A stretch of 64,000 nucleotides of DNA. Source: Changchengzhania lutea. GTDB taxonomy: Bacteria; Bacteroidota; Bacteroidia; Flavobacteriales; Flavobacteriaceae. Shown in pieces: positions 1-8,785 of this stretch (position 1 is the first letter of the stretch; the number at the start of each line of letters is the position of its first letter). The stretch lies in assembly GCF_006974145.1 (NCBI RefSeq), contig NZ_CP039456.1, positions 1,642,001-1,706,000 of the forward strand, read 5' to 3'. The notes under the pieces were generated by a model, which worked only from the letters and a program-made list of their open reading frames with translations, was not told the origin of the DNA and searched no databases. Position numbers and translations under genes: made by a program.

Positions 1-1055
1 GTACCTATATACAGATACTTATTACTGAGCATGGATATATTAACCGCACCTATTTTACCCTCTTTGTCATTGTAGATAGTAAACCTTGATTTTATATTGA
101 GACAATCTACACCGTTCTCTAACCCCAACCAGATGTTATGATCCACATCTTCAAAAAGAGCAAGTACGGTATTACTACTTAAGCCACCTGTTTTATTTAT
201 ACTCCTGTTAATATTACCTTCTGAAGTAAGATGAAAAACACCATTAGAAACAGTACCAAGTATAAAACTGTCATCTTTCAATTTTATGCTACTATAGATT
301 CGAAATTTGGATAATAGGTCATTTGCTGGAATTTCCCATTTTAAGAGCGTGCCATCTTGAAGTATGTAAAACCCAACGTCTTCAGTTTGAAATAATAATT
401 TATTGTGATGATTAAAAACGTTTACTACTAAGTTATCCTTAAAGATATCATGATTGGAAACCAATTGTGCTTCTCCATTTACAATCTCGTATACGCCATC
501 TCTTGTTTTTTGGAAATAGATACTATCATCAACTTTAAAGATTCTATATAGGTTGGTATCTGAATTGATAACTGAATATGAATCTTCATTTTTATTGTAC
601 AGATATATGCGTTTTAAAGACTGAAAAAGAATAAAATCATCAATACCAATAATTTTCCAAATCTCTTCACCATCTAAAAAAGGAACTTCTAAGTTTTTTG
701 AAATAGTGTTATAGACTAATAAACCAAAATCATTACGTTGCCAATATCCAAACTCCCTATAACTCCCTGTATATACTTTATTATCAAGTACGGCTACAGA
801 TCTCACATTGCTTTGATCTGAAATCGTATAGAGCGACCATTTGGCACCATTAAATTCTAATAAACCCTTATTATTGGCGGCGTAAATATATTTGTCATCA
901 GATTGAGAAAAGGCCCAATTTTGGTTTTCTCCACCGTAGTCTATAGGTGAATAGGATTGAATTGGGGGGTGTTCTTGTGCATAAACTAAATTCGCAAGTT
1001 GTAAACTAAATAATATTAAGATTAATAAAAATTTCTTAAAATTCACGGCAAACAT
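1..1055 (-). CDS. Two-component-type beta-propeller regulator (3' part off the left edge)
   Basis: The reading frame starts at the ATG at 1055 and is still open at base 1, so only about 350 N-terminal residues are present. Residues 1-26 form a signal peptide (lysines, a hydrophobic core, then VYA before Gln27). What follows is a series of short propeller blades with repeated motifs such as ENQNWAFSQSDDKYIYAANN and LLEFNGAKW. These are the blades of periplasmic sensor domains in flavobacterial proteins that continue into a Y_Y_Y domain, a membrane helix and a LuxR-type HTH or histidine kinase; that C-terminal part would lie to the left. The ligand cannot be read from the sequence. I am confident of the propeller sensor and less so of which output domain is attached. 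Confidence 0.8.
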   Translation of the reverse strand, partial: MFAVNFKKFLLILILFSLQLANLVYAQEHPPIQSYSPIDYGGENQNWAFSQSDDKYIYAANNKGLLEFNGAKWSLYTISDQSNVRSVAVLDNKVYTGSYREFGYWQRNDFGLLVYNTISKNLEVPFLDGEEIWKIIGIDDFILFQSLKRIYLYNKNEDSYSVINSDTNLYRIFKVDDSIYFQKTRDGVYEIVNGEAQLVSNHDIFKDNLVVNVFNHHNKLLFQTEDVGFYILQDGTLLKWEIPANDLLSKFRIYSSIKLKDDSFILGTVSNGVFHLTSEGNINRSINKTGGLSSNTVLALFEDVDHNIWLGLENGVDCLNIKSRFTIYNDKEGKIGAVNISMLSNKYLYIG

Positions 1056-1188
1056 AAATATGTTGAGTTGCTAATGTAGTAAAATTAAGGGATAAAACCA
1101 TTATTGTATAGAACCTGTATAGTTTGAACTAATTTTAAAAACTCTAAAAAAAAACTGTACAAATGCCATTTTCGCCATAACTAAGCAC

Positions 1189-1225
1189 AAAAAAAGCGTC
1201 TTATTATTAATAAGGCGCTTTTTAA
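1189..1225 (-). terminator. Rho-independent terminator of the head-GIN gene
   Basis: An imperfect hairpin pairs AAAGCGTCTTATT with AATAAGGCGCTTT. For transcription to the left it is followed by a T run (top-strand A run at about 1189-1195). It sits just downstream of the gene ending at 1246. Confidence 0.7.
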
Positions 1226-1245
1226 ATTTTACGTGTAGTTTGGTT

Positions 1246-1920
1246 TTATTCCATCCTTTTAATTCGACCACCAAACACTTTACTTTCATTTACCTTATCT
1301 GGATTTCCGTAAATGAACACATCGCCTCCAGCTCGTATTTTAATATCTACCAAATCAGAAGCATGAACATAGGCTTCTCCAGCGGCCCGAATAGCAACCT
1401 CTGTTTTATCGGTTTTAAGCTCAGCCCCTTTGTAAACCCCTCCAGCTTGTATAGAAATATCTTGGCTTTTAGCTTTTCCTTCTACTTTAATAATACCTCC
1501 AGTTACAGCCTTTATATTTACATAGTTTACATTTAGTTTAACATCTATTTTACCGCCTTCTTGCGCTTTTAAATCGATCTCAAACTGTTTTATTTTATCA
1601 TCTGAATACACCTTAGCTCCTTCATTAACATCAATTACATCTAAAGACGTATAGTGAAGGGTTACCTTAGTTTTACTCCCATCAAAAATTTCTTCTAAAC
1701 TCATCTTGATTTTTAATGTCCCATTTTTATTATTAACTAAAACATCATTACTGTTTTCACCCGAAATAATAACCTTATTATCATTGGATTTTACAAGTTC
1801 TACTTCTATTAAATCGTAAACTTTAAGGGTATTAAATTCTCCAATAGTTTTTTCTATAGGATTTTGCGATGTAACTATCATTGCAGATAGCATGGTAAAA
1901 ATGACTATTGAATATTTCAT
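1246..1920 (-). CDS. Head GIN domain (DUF2807) secreted protein
   Basis: This 224-residue protein begins with a signal peptide (residues 1-18, ending VTS before Gln). Nearly all the rest is a right-handed beta-solenoid-like region with short strands of alternating polar and hydrophobic residues (VDVNEGAKVYS, IDLKAQEGGKIDV, VNIKAVTGG, IRAGGDVFIYGNP). This is the pattern of the DUF2807 'putative auto-transporter adhesin, head GIN' family, common in Bacteroidota and of unknown molecular role, probably cell-surface or periplasmic. The gene stands alone, ends at a terminator and lies downstream of rnr on the same strand with a 94-bp gap. Family assignment is firm; function is not known. Confidence 0.85.
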   Translation of the reverse strand: MKYSIVIFTMLSAMIVTSQNPIEKTIGEFNTLKVYDLIEVELVKSNDNKVIISGENSNDVLVNNKNGTLKIKMSLEEIFDGSKTKVTLHYTSLDVIDVNEGAKVYSDDKIKQFEIDLKAQEGGKIDVKLNVNYVNIKAVTGGIIKVEGKAKSQDISIQAGGVYKGAELKTDKTEVAIRAAGEAYVHASDLVDIKIRAGGDVFIYGNPDKVNESKVFGGRIKRME

Positions 1921-1958
1921 TTGTTTGTATTTATTGTTTTTTAATTACAACGTAAACG

Positions 1959-1998
1959 TATCAATTATTATTCCATTGTTTAAAAATAATAATTGATA
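1959..1998. repeat. AT-rich 14-bp perfect inverted repeat between rnr and the head-GIN gene
   Basis: TATCAATTATTATT at 1959-1972 is exactly complementary to AATAATAATTGATA at 1985-1998, with a 12-base loop. It lies in the gap after the rnr stop codon. It could help end rnr transcription or bind a regulator of the next gene. There is no GC-rich stem, so it is not a typical terminator. Confidence 0.5.
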
Positions 1999-2014
1999 AA
2001 CAAATAACAAAGTT

Positions 2015-4204
2015 TTAGTTTTCAGGTTTACCTATAAGTTTAAAATCAAGATGCTTTTTTACTAAATCTGTATTTTTAACTTTCACAATAACTTCATCAC
2101 CCAATTGGTACATGGTTTTAGAATTTTTACCAATTAGCGCATAATGATCTTGATCAAACTGATAGTGGTCATCTTTCATATCCCGAACACTCACCATCCC
2201 TTCGCATTTATTCTCAATAATTTCTATATATATCCCCCAATCTGTCACACCAGAAATAACGCCTAAAAAGTTTTCATCTTTATGGTCTTCCATAAAGCGA
2301 ATTTGCATGTATTTAATAGAATCACGTTCTGCTTTGGTTGCTAAATATTCCATATTACTGGAGTGTTGGCATTTATCTTCGTAAACCGCTTCGTTAGCCG
2401 ACTTACCGTCATCTAAATACTGCTGTAATAAACGATGTGCCATGACATCAGGGTAACGACGAATGGGCGAGGTAAAGTGACTGTAATAATCAAAAGCCAA
2501 ACCATAATGTCCAATATTCTTCGTGGTATATTCGGCTTTGCTCATGGTACGTATCGTCAACGTATCAACCAAATTCTGTTCTTTTTTACCGTGCACTTCC
2601 TTTAATAAATTATTAAGTGTTGATGCTACAGATTTTCGATCCTTAAAATTTAATTTATAACCGAAACGACTTACTACGTTTTGAAGTGATTCCAATTTAC
2701 TTTCATCCGGCTCATCATGAACCCGATAAATAAAGGTTTTCTTCGGACTTTGTTTCCCTATAAATTCGGCTACTTTTCTGTTAGCTAATAGCATAAACTC
2801 TTCTATAAACTTATTCGCATCTTTACTGGTTTTAAAAAAGACACCTACAGGATTAGATTGGGCATCTAAATTAAATTTCACCTCTACTTTATCAAAAGAA
2901 ATAGCGCCATCTCTCATACGTCTGTTACGCATAATTTTAGCTAAGGCATCCATTTTTAAAATAGCATCTGCAATATGTTGTTTTGTTTTATAAGCGTTTC
3001 CAGTTAATGATACTTCTTTAGGAATAGCATTACTACCACTCTCAATAATAGCTTGAGCTTCCTCGTAAGCAAATCGAGCATCAGAATAGGTGACAGTTCT
3101 ACCAAACCATTGATTTTTAATTTCCGATTTATCATTCATTTGAAACACTGCCGAAAATGTATATTTCTCTTCATTTGGTCTCAACGAACACGCATTATTA
3201 GATAATACTTCTGGTAACATAGGTACCACACGGTCTACCAAATATACCGAGGTAGCACGCTCGTAAGCTTCGTCATCCAACACGGTACCTTCTTGTAAAT
3301 AGTGCGACACATCTGCGATATGAATACCTATTTCATATAACCCATTTTCTATAATTTTAAATGATAAGGCATCATCAAAATCTTTAGCATCTTTAGGATC
3401 TATAGTGAAGGTTAAGTCGTTACGCATATCACGTCGTTTCGCTATTTCTTCCTTGGTAATTGAGGTGTCCAATTTATTGGCAAATTCTTCAACGTCGTGT
3501 GGGAATTCGTGTGGTAAGCCATATTCGGCAAGAATCGCATGAATTTCTGTATTGTGATCGCCTGGTTTACCTAAAACCTGAATGACCTTTCCGTTTGGAG
3601 AATCGGCTTTCTCTGGCCATTCTTCAAGACGAACTAATACTTTATCACCATCTTCAGCTTTAAGGGTTTTATTAATGGGTACAAAAATATCCTTATACAT
3701 TTTATTACTGTCCGGTACTACAAAGGCATAGTTATTATGCAATTGGATAACACCAACATATTCACTTCTTTCACGTTTTATAACTTGGGTAATTTCGCCT
3801 TCTAACTTGCCTCGATTACGACGTTTATAAACATAAAATTCAACTTCATCGCCGTTTAAAGATTTGTTAATGTTGTTTGAAGCAATAAATACATCATCAT
3901 CAAAATCATCAGATATAATGTAGCCAGAGCCTTTGGCAGACATATCTAAAATTCCGGTATGGTAATCGGTATTAACAACCGCTTTAAATTTGCCACGTTC
4001 TACCTCTTCTATTTCCTTTTTACCTTGTAAATCGCGTAATTTTTTTATAATTTGATTTCGGCTACTAGCGTCGTTAACACCAAGTTTGGAAGCTATTTGT
4101 TTATAATTAAAGGTTTGGTTTCTTTCTTTTTTTAAAATACTTAAGATGGTATTGGTAAGGTCTGAAATCCCTTTTTTGGATTTCGTTTTTTTCTTTCTTG
4201 TCAT
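2015..4204 (-). CDS. rnr: Ribonuclease R
   Basis: This is a 3'-5' exoribonuclease of the RNase II/R family, acting on structured RNA in the cytoplasm. The 729-residue length is normal. In order: a basic N-terminus, a winged-helix segment (about 15-75), cold-shock-type OB domains (about 80-215), the RNB catalytic domain (about 260-600) and a C-terminal S1 domain (about 645-725). The catalytic cluster DPKDAKDFDD at 269-278 supplies the metal-binding aspartates, and the family motif HYGLAF...YSHFTSPIRRYPD is present. The gene is divergent from rpiB across a long AT-rich gap. Confidence 0.97.
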   Translation of the reverse strand: MTRKKKTKSKKGISDLTNTILSILKKERNQTFNYKQIASKLGVNDASSRNQIIKKLRDLQGKKEIEEVERGKFKAVVNTDYHTGILDMSAKGSGYIISDDFDDDVFIASNNINKSLNGDEVEFYVYKRRNRGKLEGEITQVIKRERSEYVGVIQLHNNYAFVVPDSNKMYKDIFVPINKTLKAEDGDKVLVRLEEWPEKADSPNGKVIQVLGKPGDHNTEIHAILAEYGLPHEFPHDVEEFANKLDTSITKEEIAKRRDMRNDLTFTIDPKDAKDFDDALSFKIIENGLYEIGIHIADVSHYLQEGTVLDDEAYERATSVYLVDRVVPMLPEVLSNNACSLRPNEEKYTFSAVFQMNDKSEIKNQWFGRTVTYSDARFAYEEAQAIIESGSNAIPKEVSLTGNAYKTKQHIADAILKMDALAKIMRNRRMRDGAISFDKVEVKFNLDAQSNPVGVFFKTSKDANKFIEEFMLLANRKVAEFIGKQSPKKTFIYRVHDEPDESKLESLQNVVSRFGYKLNFKDRKSVASTLNNLLKEVHGKKEQNLVDTLTIRTMSKAEYTTKNIGHYGLAFDYYSHFTSPIRRYPDVMAHRLLQQYLDDGKSANEAVYEDKCQHSSNMEYLATKAERDSIKYMQIRFMEDHKDENFLGVISGVTDWGIYIEIIENKCEGMVSVRDMKDDHYQFDQDHYALIGKNSKTMYQLGDEVIVKVKNTDLVKKHLDFKLIGKPEN

Positions 4205-4830
4205 TTAATTTGTAATCATATTGAATTTCTAAAGTTAAGTGAAATTCTGTTATTTTATAACGCTAATTATTGGAGAAGGTGCGTTATTTATTTTGGACAA
4301 AGCTACGGTTTAATTATTTAATAAGATTATCTTAATGTTATTATAGCAGAAAATTGAAGTTATCCACATTATATATAATATAATTATTTTTCTTTTAAAA
4401 TTTTAAAAAACAATGGTGCTTATTATAGTGTGTTAATAGCTAGGATAACTTTTTTAGGTTTTATTTTTTTTACAGTTTAATTACATTCTATTAATAGGTA
4501 GTTAACACTCTAAATTCTATTAATAAGTTCATCTTTAATGATTTTGAAATTTCTATCCACAGTTGTTAACAACTTATAATGACCCTATTTTGCTTATAAG
4601 TATTTTAACTTTACTGTTTATATCTAGCTATTTATTATATGATAAACGCTCTACAAAAAAGGAGTTAAATATTTGGTTATATGATACCGGTTTTTGATTG
4701 GAAAAATAATTGGATATTCAATGTTTTTCTTTTAGAAACTAATCAACAGTTATTAACAAGTAATGAGTATTATAATACACACTTATAATTATTACCTTTG
4801 TGTATATATTTTATTAAAACGTATTAAATA
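4205..4830. other. 626-bp gene-free divergent region with DnaA-box-like sites (possible replication origin)
   Basis: No credible ORF lies between rnr (leftward) and rpiB (rightward). The stretch is very AT-rich. It contains TTATCCACA at 4360-4368, identical to the standard DnaA box, and CTATCCACA at 4553-4561 with one mismatch, followed directly by the palindrome GTTGTTAACAAC (4562-4573). Weaker TTATTAACA-like motifs occur near 4430, 4500 and 4750. This combination resembles an oriC, but dnaA is not in the window and skew has not been established, so it is a candidate only. It also must hold the promoters of both flanking genes. Confidence 0.35.
4793..4800 (+). promoter_or_regulatory. Bacteroidota -7 promoter element for rpiB
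   Basis: TACCTTTG matches the Bacteroidota -7 consensus TAnnTTTG exactly and ends 30 bp before the rpiB ATG. No clear -33 TTTG was seen. Confidence 0.5.
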
Positions 4831-5265
4831 ATGACACTATCTATTGGTAACGATCACGCAGGAACAGCTTATAAATTTGCTATTGTCGCATTTTTAGAAT
4901 CGAAGGGTTACATGGTTAATAACCATGGCACAGACACAGATGACAGTGTGGATTACCCAGATTTTGTGCACCCTGTCGCTACAGAGGTTAAAGAAAAAAC
5001 AGCAGACTTTGGTATTTTAATATGTGGTAGTGGCAATGGCGTAGCGATGACGGCAAATAAACACCAAGATATACGTGCAGGTTTATGTTGGAATAAAGAA
5101 ATAGTGGTCTTGACCAGACAACATAATAACGCTAATATCTTATGCATTCCAGCTCGTTTTACAGCGATACATCAAGCTATAGAAATGGTTGATACCTTTC
5201 TAAATACACCATTTGAAGGTGGCCGCCATCAGAACAGAATCGATAAAATTCCATTGTCTTGTTAA
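4831..5265 (+). CDS. rpiB: Ribose 5-phosphate isomerase B
   Basis: This cytoplasmic enzyme of the non-oxidative pentose phosphate pathway interconverts ribose 5-phosphate and ribulose 5-phosphate. The 144 residues match the RpiB/LacA/LacB family length. Visible motifs are GNDHAG near the N-terminus, CGSGNG with the expected catalytic Cys65, HNNAN at 98-102 and the closing FEGGRHQNRIDKI signature. The family more often has CGTG(I/N)G, so Ser67 is a mild variation. It is first in a rightward group and has its own promoter-like element 31 bp upstream. Confidence 0.95.
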   Translation: MTLSIGNDHAGTAYKFAIVAFLESKGYMVNNHGTDTDDSVDYPDFVHPVATEVKEKTADFGILICGSGNGVAMTANKHQDIRAGLCWNKEIVVLTRQHNNANILCIPARFTAIHQAIEMVDTFLNTPFEGGRHQNRIDKIPLSC

Positions 5266-5428
5266 TACCAATTTAAATATATAGTAACACATATAAATTG
5301 TTTCTTTTTATCTATAATTTTGTTAAAAATAGAAACCGTAACTAAGGCTATGATTTAGATTTTTGCGTCATTAAAACTAAAAATAATTCAATTTCTTTAT
5401 GCATTACTATATATTTAAATCGGTATAA

Positions 5429-6340
5429 ATGGGTCATGATCATTCTCATACACACTCGCATACAGAATTAAAAGGGCGCAATCTTTTAATATCCATTTTA
5501 CTCAATATCATCATTACAGCTGCTCAAGTGGTAGGTGGATTGGTATCAGGAAGTTTATCATTACTAAGTGATGCCCTACATAATTTTAGTGATGTTATTT
5601 CATTAATTATTAGTTATATAGCCAATGCACTCACCAAGAAAGAGGCCTCATTACAAAAAACATTTGGTTATAAACGGGCTGAAATTTTGGCGGCTTTTAT
5701 TAATGCAGCGACTTTAATAATTATAGCTGTGTTATTGATAGTTGAAGCTGTTGATCGTTTTCAAAACCCGCAAGAAATAGAATCCAATCTGGTTATTTGG
5801 TTATCTATTGTCGCAATATTAGGAAATGGATTCAGTGTACTCTTATTAAAAAAAGATTCCAAAACCAATATGAACATGAAAAGCGCCTACCTGCATTTAA
5901 TTACAGATATGATGGCTAGTGTTGCGGTTTTAATTGGTGGATTATTAATGAAGTTTTACGAACTGTATTGGGTAGATAGTGTTTTAACTTTTGCTATTGC
6001 CTTATATTTAGTCATGATGGGTTATGATTTGTTAAAAGATTCGTTTAAAGTTTTAATGCTGTTTACTCCAGAAACTATTAAAATACAAGAAATAGTGGAT
6101 GATGTGCAGCAGATTGAAACCATTAAAAACGTGCATCATGTACATATTTGGCAACTTAATGAGATAGAAATTCATTTTGAAGCCCATGTAGATTTTACAG
6201 AAGATATCACTTTAACACAATTTGATATGGTGTTACATAAAATAGAAGATTTGGTATTCCATAAGTATGGCATCAATCATGTGAACATTCAACCAGAATT
6301 TGGTAAAAATGACGTGAAGGATGTGATTGTCCAGGACTAG
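5429..6340 (+). CDS. Cation diffusion facilitator (CzcD/ZitB-type) metal efflux transporter
   Basis: This inner-membrane proton-coupled exporter probably carries Zn2+ or a similar divalent metal. It has 303 residues with a His-rich N-terminus (five His within residues 3-11), six predicted membrane segments between about 18 and 205, and a cytoplasmic C-terminal domain (about 210-300). The metal site is visible as HxxxD in helix II (His51, Asp55) and HxxxD in helix V (His156, Asp160), the arrangement of Zn-selective members. The neighbours give no further hint of substrate and no metal-responsive regulator is adjacent. Confidence 0.93.
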   Translation: MGHDHSHTHSHTELKGRNLLISILLNIIITAAQVVGGLVSGSLSLLSDALHNFSDVISLIISYIANALTKKEASLQKTFGYKRAEILAAFINAATLIIIAVLLIVEAVDRFQNPQEIESNLVIWLSIVAILGNGFSVLLLKKDSKTNMNMKSAYLHLITDMMASVAVLIGGLLMKFYELYWVDSVLTFAIALYLVMMGYDLLKDSFKVLMLFTPETIKIQEIVDDVQQIETIKNVHHVHIWQLNEIEIHFEAHVDFTEDITLTQFDMVLHKIEDLVFHKYGINHVNIQPEFGKNDVKDVIVQD

Positions 6341-6385
6341 GTACGGTATTATTTTTGATATATGATAAATCAAATTTATTATATA

Positions 6386-6545
6386 GAACTCATCTTGACT
6401 TTTTGTTTTTAACCGAAAACGAGATAAAATTTGTACAGATGAGATACTTTTTGAAAGGCATAGCATCGCTACGAATAAAAAAAGTAACGAAATATGGGCG
6501 AATTTTAGCCGTTTTTTAGGAAATAGAAAAAGTCAAGATGAGTTC
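6386..6545. mobile_element. 160-bp MITE-like element with 19-bp perfect terminal inverted repeats
   Basis: GAACTCATCTTGACTTTTT at 6386-6404 is the exact reverse complement of the sequence at 6527-6545. Both ends are flanked by ATATA in the same orientation, which looks like a 5-bp target-site duplication. The interior has no ORF and shares a core (CATAGCA..GCTACGAA) with the element at 35660-35822. No transposase is encoded, so it would be a non-autonomous element mobilised in trans. Confidence 0.65.
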
Positions 6546-6566
6546 ATATACAAAGTTATCTTCTGT

Positions 6567-6935
6567 TTGCTATTTTGTTTGTTTTTCTCATGTGAGGCCA
6601 TTTTAGAAAATGCTATTGAGAATAACTCGAAGGAAGAACCTGCATTGGTTGTTATAATTAAAAATAATACACCATATTTATTTGAAAGAACAGAAGTGAT
6701 TACAGATGACGGGATTGTAGTTTTTCAAATTATAGACCCAGGTTCGTATGATATAAGCGACTATTTTTTATCTATTTATGATGATATTGAAATACGTATT
6801 CAAACTAAAAACAGCAATTTTTACCATAAACCATTATATTACAACGAAGCATCTAAAGTTGTAGATGGCCGCTATACTTTTAATATTAGTATATCAGACG
6901 ATAATGAATTAATTATAAACAGAGTAAAACATTGA
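6567..6935 (+). CDS. Small hypothetical lipoprotein
   Basis: I do not recognise this family. From the TTG at 6567 the product has 122 residues and begins LFCLFFSC, a lipobox with only eight residues before the Cys. In the same frame the codons from 6546 read I-Y-K-V-I-F-C-L-L before it, which would give a normal-length lipoprotein signal, but the first codon there is ATA rather than ATG and it directly abuts the MITE-like element. The start is therefore uncertain and may have been damaged. The mature part is beta-rich and acidic. The stop overlaps the next gene by 4 bp, so the two are probably co-translated. Confidence 0.6.
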   Translation: MLFCLFFSCEAILENAIENNSKEEPALVVIIKNNTPYLFERTEVITDDGIVVFQIIDPGSYDISDYFLSIYDDIEIRIQTKNSNFYHKPLYYNEASKVVDGRYTFNISISDDNELIINRVKH

Positions 6936-7372
6936 TTACTAAAGTAAAATCATTTGAAGAATTAACCAAACTTGAATTGTATGGTTTATTACAATTACGA
7001 AGCGAGGTTTTTGTTGTAGAGCAAGATTGTGTTTATCAAGATGTAGATGGAAAAGACGAGAAAGCATTACATGTTCTTGGTATTAAAGACGGTAAAATTA
7101 TTGCTTATACACGTCTATTTAAACCAGGCGATTATTTTAAAGAATCGAGCATAGGTAGAGTGGTTGTCGCTAGAAATGAGCGGCAGTATGATTACGGAAA
7201 ACGTATTATGGAAGCCTCTATTAAAGCCATTGAAGATCATTTTAACACCACGCGCATTAAAATTTCAGCGCAATGTTATTTACAAAAATTCTATAGCAAT
7301 CTTGGATTTGTAAGTGTTGGAGAAGACTATCTTGAAGATGATATTCCCCATATTGCTATGATTAAAAACTAA
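6932..7372 (+). CDS. ElaA-type GNAT N-acetyltransferase
   Basis: This protein would transfer an acetyl group from acetyl-CoA to an amine; the natural substrate of the ElaA family is not settled. The 146 residues show the family N-terminus (ELYGLLQLRSEVFVVEQDC.Y.D.DGKD), the acetyl-CoA-binding segment (IGRVVVARNERQYDYGKRIMEASI, about 70-93) and the closing AQCYLQKFYSNLGF. The start is a TTG overlapping the upstream stop as TTGA, consistent with coupled translation; no in-frame ATG lies near. The neighbours do not suggest a pathway. Confidence 0.88.
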   Translation: MITKVKSFEELTKLELYGLLQLRSEVFVVEQDCVYQDVDGKDEKALHVLGIKDGKIIAYTRLFKPGDYFKESSIGRVVVARNERQYDYGKRIMEASIKAIEDHFNTTRIKISAQCYLQKFYSNLGFVSVGEDYLEDDIPHIAMIKN

Positions 7373-8785
7373 TTATCGTTTTAAAGTAAAATGCCCTTTT
7401 AGTGTTTCTCCAGAATTTAAAGTAATCATGTACCAATAATCATTTGTTGGCATAGGTTGTCCATTTACAGTGCCGTTCCAACCTAGTGCATGAGCCGGTA
7501 AGTATTTTAAAAGCTTCCCATAACTATTAAAAATAGAAACACTTTTTACAGCATTCGCAAGATCTTGTACAAACCAAGTATCATTGCTGCCGTCGTTGTT
7601 TGGTGTAAAGTACTTCGGGATAATATAATCTTCATCAGTTATTATCACATTAAAATTGCTTTCATTGCTGTTGCAGGTGGTTTCGTTATAGATATAAATG
7701 GTTTGCGAGGTCGAAATAATGTCGCCTGCATTTAAAGGACTGCCACCTCCTCCAGATTGTGTAAAGTAATTGCCATTAGTGAGGTTGGGTAGCGTATAAG
7801 TCGTTTTTGTAACTACATTTTCCAAAAAGTCTACCTCAACAAGTGCATTGCAATCAGACGCAGAGGTAACATAATTACTAAACGCTGCGGGCTGCCAATT
7901 ACTTTTAGAATCAGAACTGTTATCGACTACGACACAGTTTAAATCCGAATTTCCTGTGAAGTCTAAAGAAGTGATATTCGTGTTGTTGCCATTTTTCACA
8001 TTTAAATTACAAAGCAAATTATTACTACAGTCCAACACTGTTAAGCCCTTATTTTGAGAAATATCTAAACTATTAAGTAGATTAAACGACACATTAAGGT
8101 TGTCTAAATTTTTGTTTTGTGATACATCGATAACTGACAAGTTGTTCATACCGGCACCTAAAACCGTCAGGTTTGAATTATTTGATATATCTAAATTAGA
8201 CAGCAAATTATTTCCGCATTGAAATCTATTTAAAGTCGTATTCTTTGAAACATCAAGCATTGTTAATTGATTTTGCTCACATACCAAGACATTCAACCCT
8301 GTATTATTTGAAACATCTAAACGTGTCAAATTATTATCCCAACAAACCAATGAAATCAGGTTTGTGTTTTTCGTCACATTAAGGCTTGATAAGCTGTTAC
8401 TAAAACACCATAAAATTTTTAAGTTAGGATGCGGGGTAACATCAATAGCTGTGATTTGATTATTGTAAACATATAATTCGGTTAAGTTTTTATTGCCAGA
8501 AATATTTAGGGAAGTGAGTGTATTTACCGAACAATCAAGAATTAGCAAAGAGGTGAAATCTTCAATTCCCGTAAGGTCTGAAATATCCCTTTCTGCGACA
8601 TCTAAATTTTTAATACTGCTGATATTGATCGTTGGGACAAAATCATCTAAAGGCGGTGTGTCAAAACCAAATTCAATTAAAGCTTGTTCAAAATTATCGT
8701 CAGGAACATATGTGTTTTGAGATGAACCAATAAAACCTATTAGCACAAAAAAAGTGAACCAATAAAGGGTTCTAGTCGCCCACAT
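7373..8785 (-). CDS. Leucine-rich-repeat protein with type B T9SS sorting domain
   Basis: This secreted, probably surface-exposed protein has 470 residues: a signal peptide (1-22), about ten bacterial LRRs of roughly 21 residues (65-285, pattern LxxLDVSxNTxLxxLxCxxN), an Ig-like linker (about 315-385) and a C-terminal domain (388-470) with FTPNNDGSNDTW and W-x-G-x3-NG-x-PMPTNDYWY. That last block is the gliding-associated (CHU_C, type B) signal for export by the type IX system. LRRs usually mediate protein binding; the partner is unknown. The gene overlaps the upstream OmpA gene by 14 bp. Confidence 0.88.
   Translation of the reverse strand: MWATRTLYWFTFFVLIGFIGSSQNTYVPDDNFEQALIEFGFDTPPLDDFVPTINISSIKNLDVAERDISDLTGIEDFTSLLILDCSVNTLTSLNISGNKNLTELYVYNNQITAIDVTPHPNLKILWCFSNSLSSLNVTKNTNLISLVCWDNNLTRLDVSNNTGLNVLVCEQNQLTMLDVSKNTTLNRFQCGNNLLSNLDISNNSNLTVLGAGMNNLSVIDVSQNKNLDNLNVSFNLLNSLDISQNKGLTVLDCSNNLLCNLNVKNGNNTNITSLDFTGNSDLNCVVVDNSSDSKSNWQPAAFSNYVTSASDCNALVEVDFLENVVTKTTYTLPNLTNGNYFTQSGGGGSPLNAGDIISTSQTIYIYNETTCNSNESNFNVIITDEDYIIPKYFTPNNDGSNDTWFVQDLANAVKSVSIFNSYGKLLKYLPAHALGWNGTVNGQPMPTNDYWYMITLNSGETLKGHFTLKR

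Noticed and set aside
1101-1289. Leftward 62-codon frame across the head-GIN terminator
   Set aside because: It overlaps the 3' end of the head-GIN gene and the terminator hairpin; no signal of selection.
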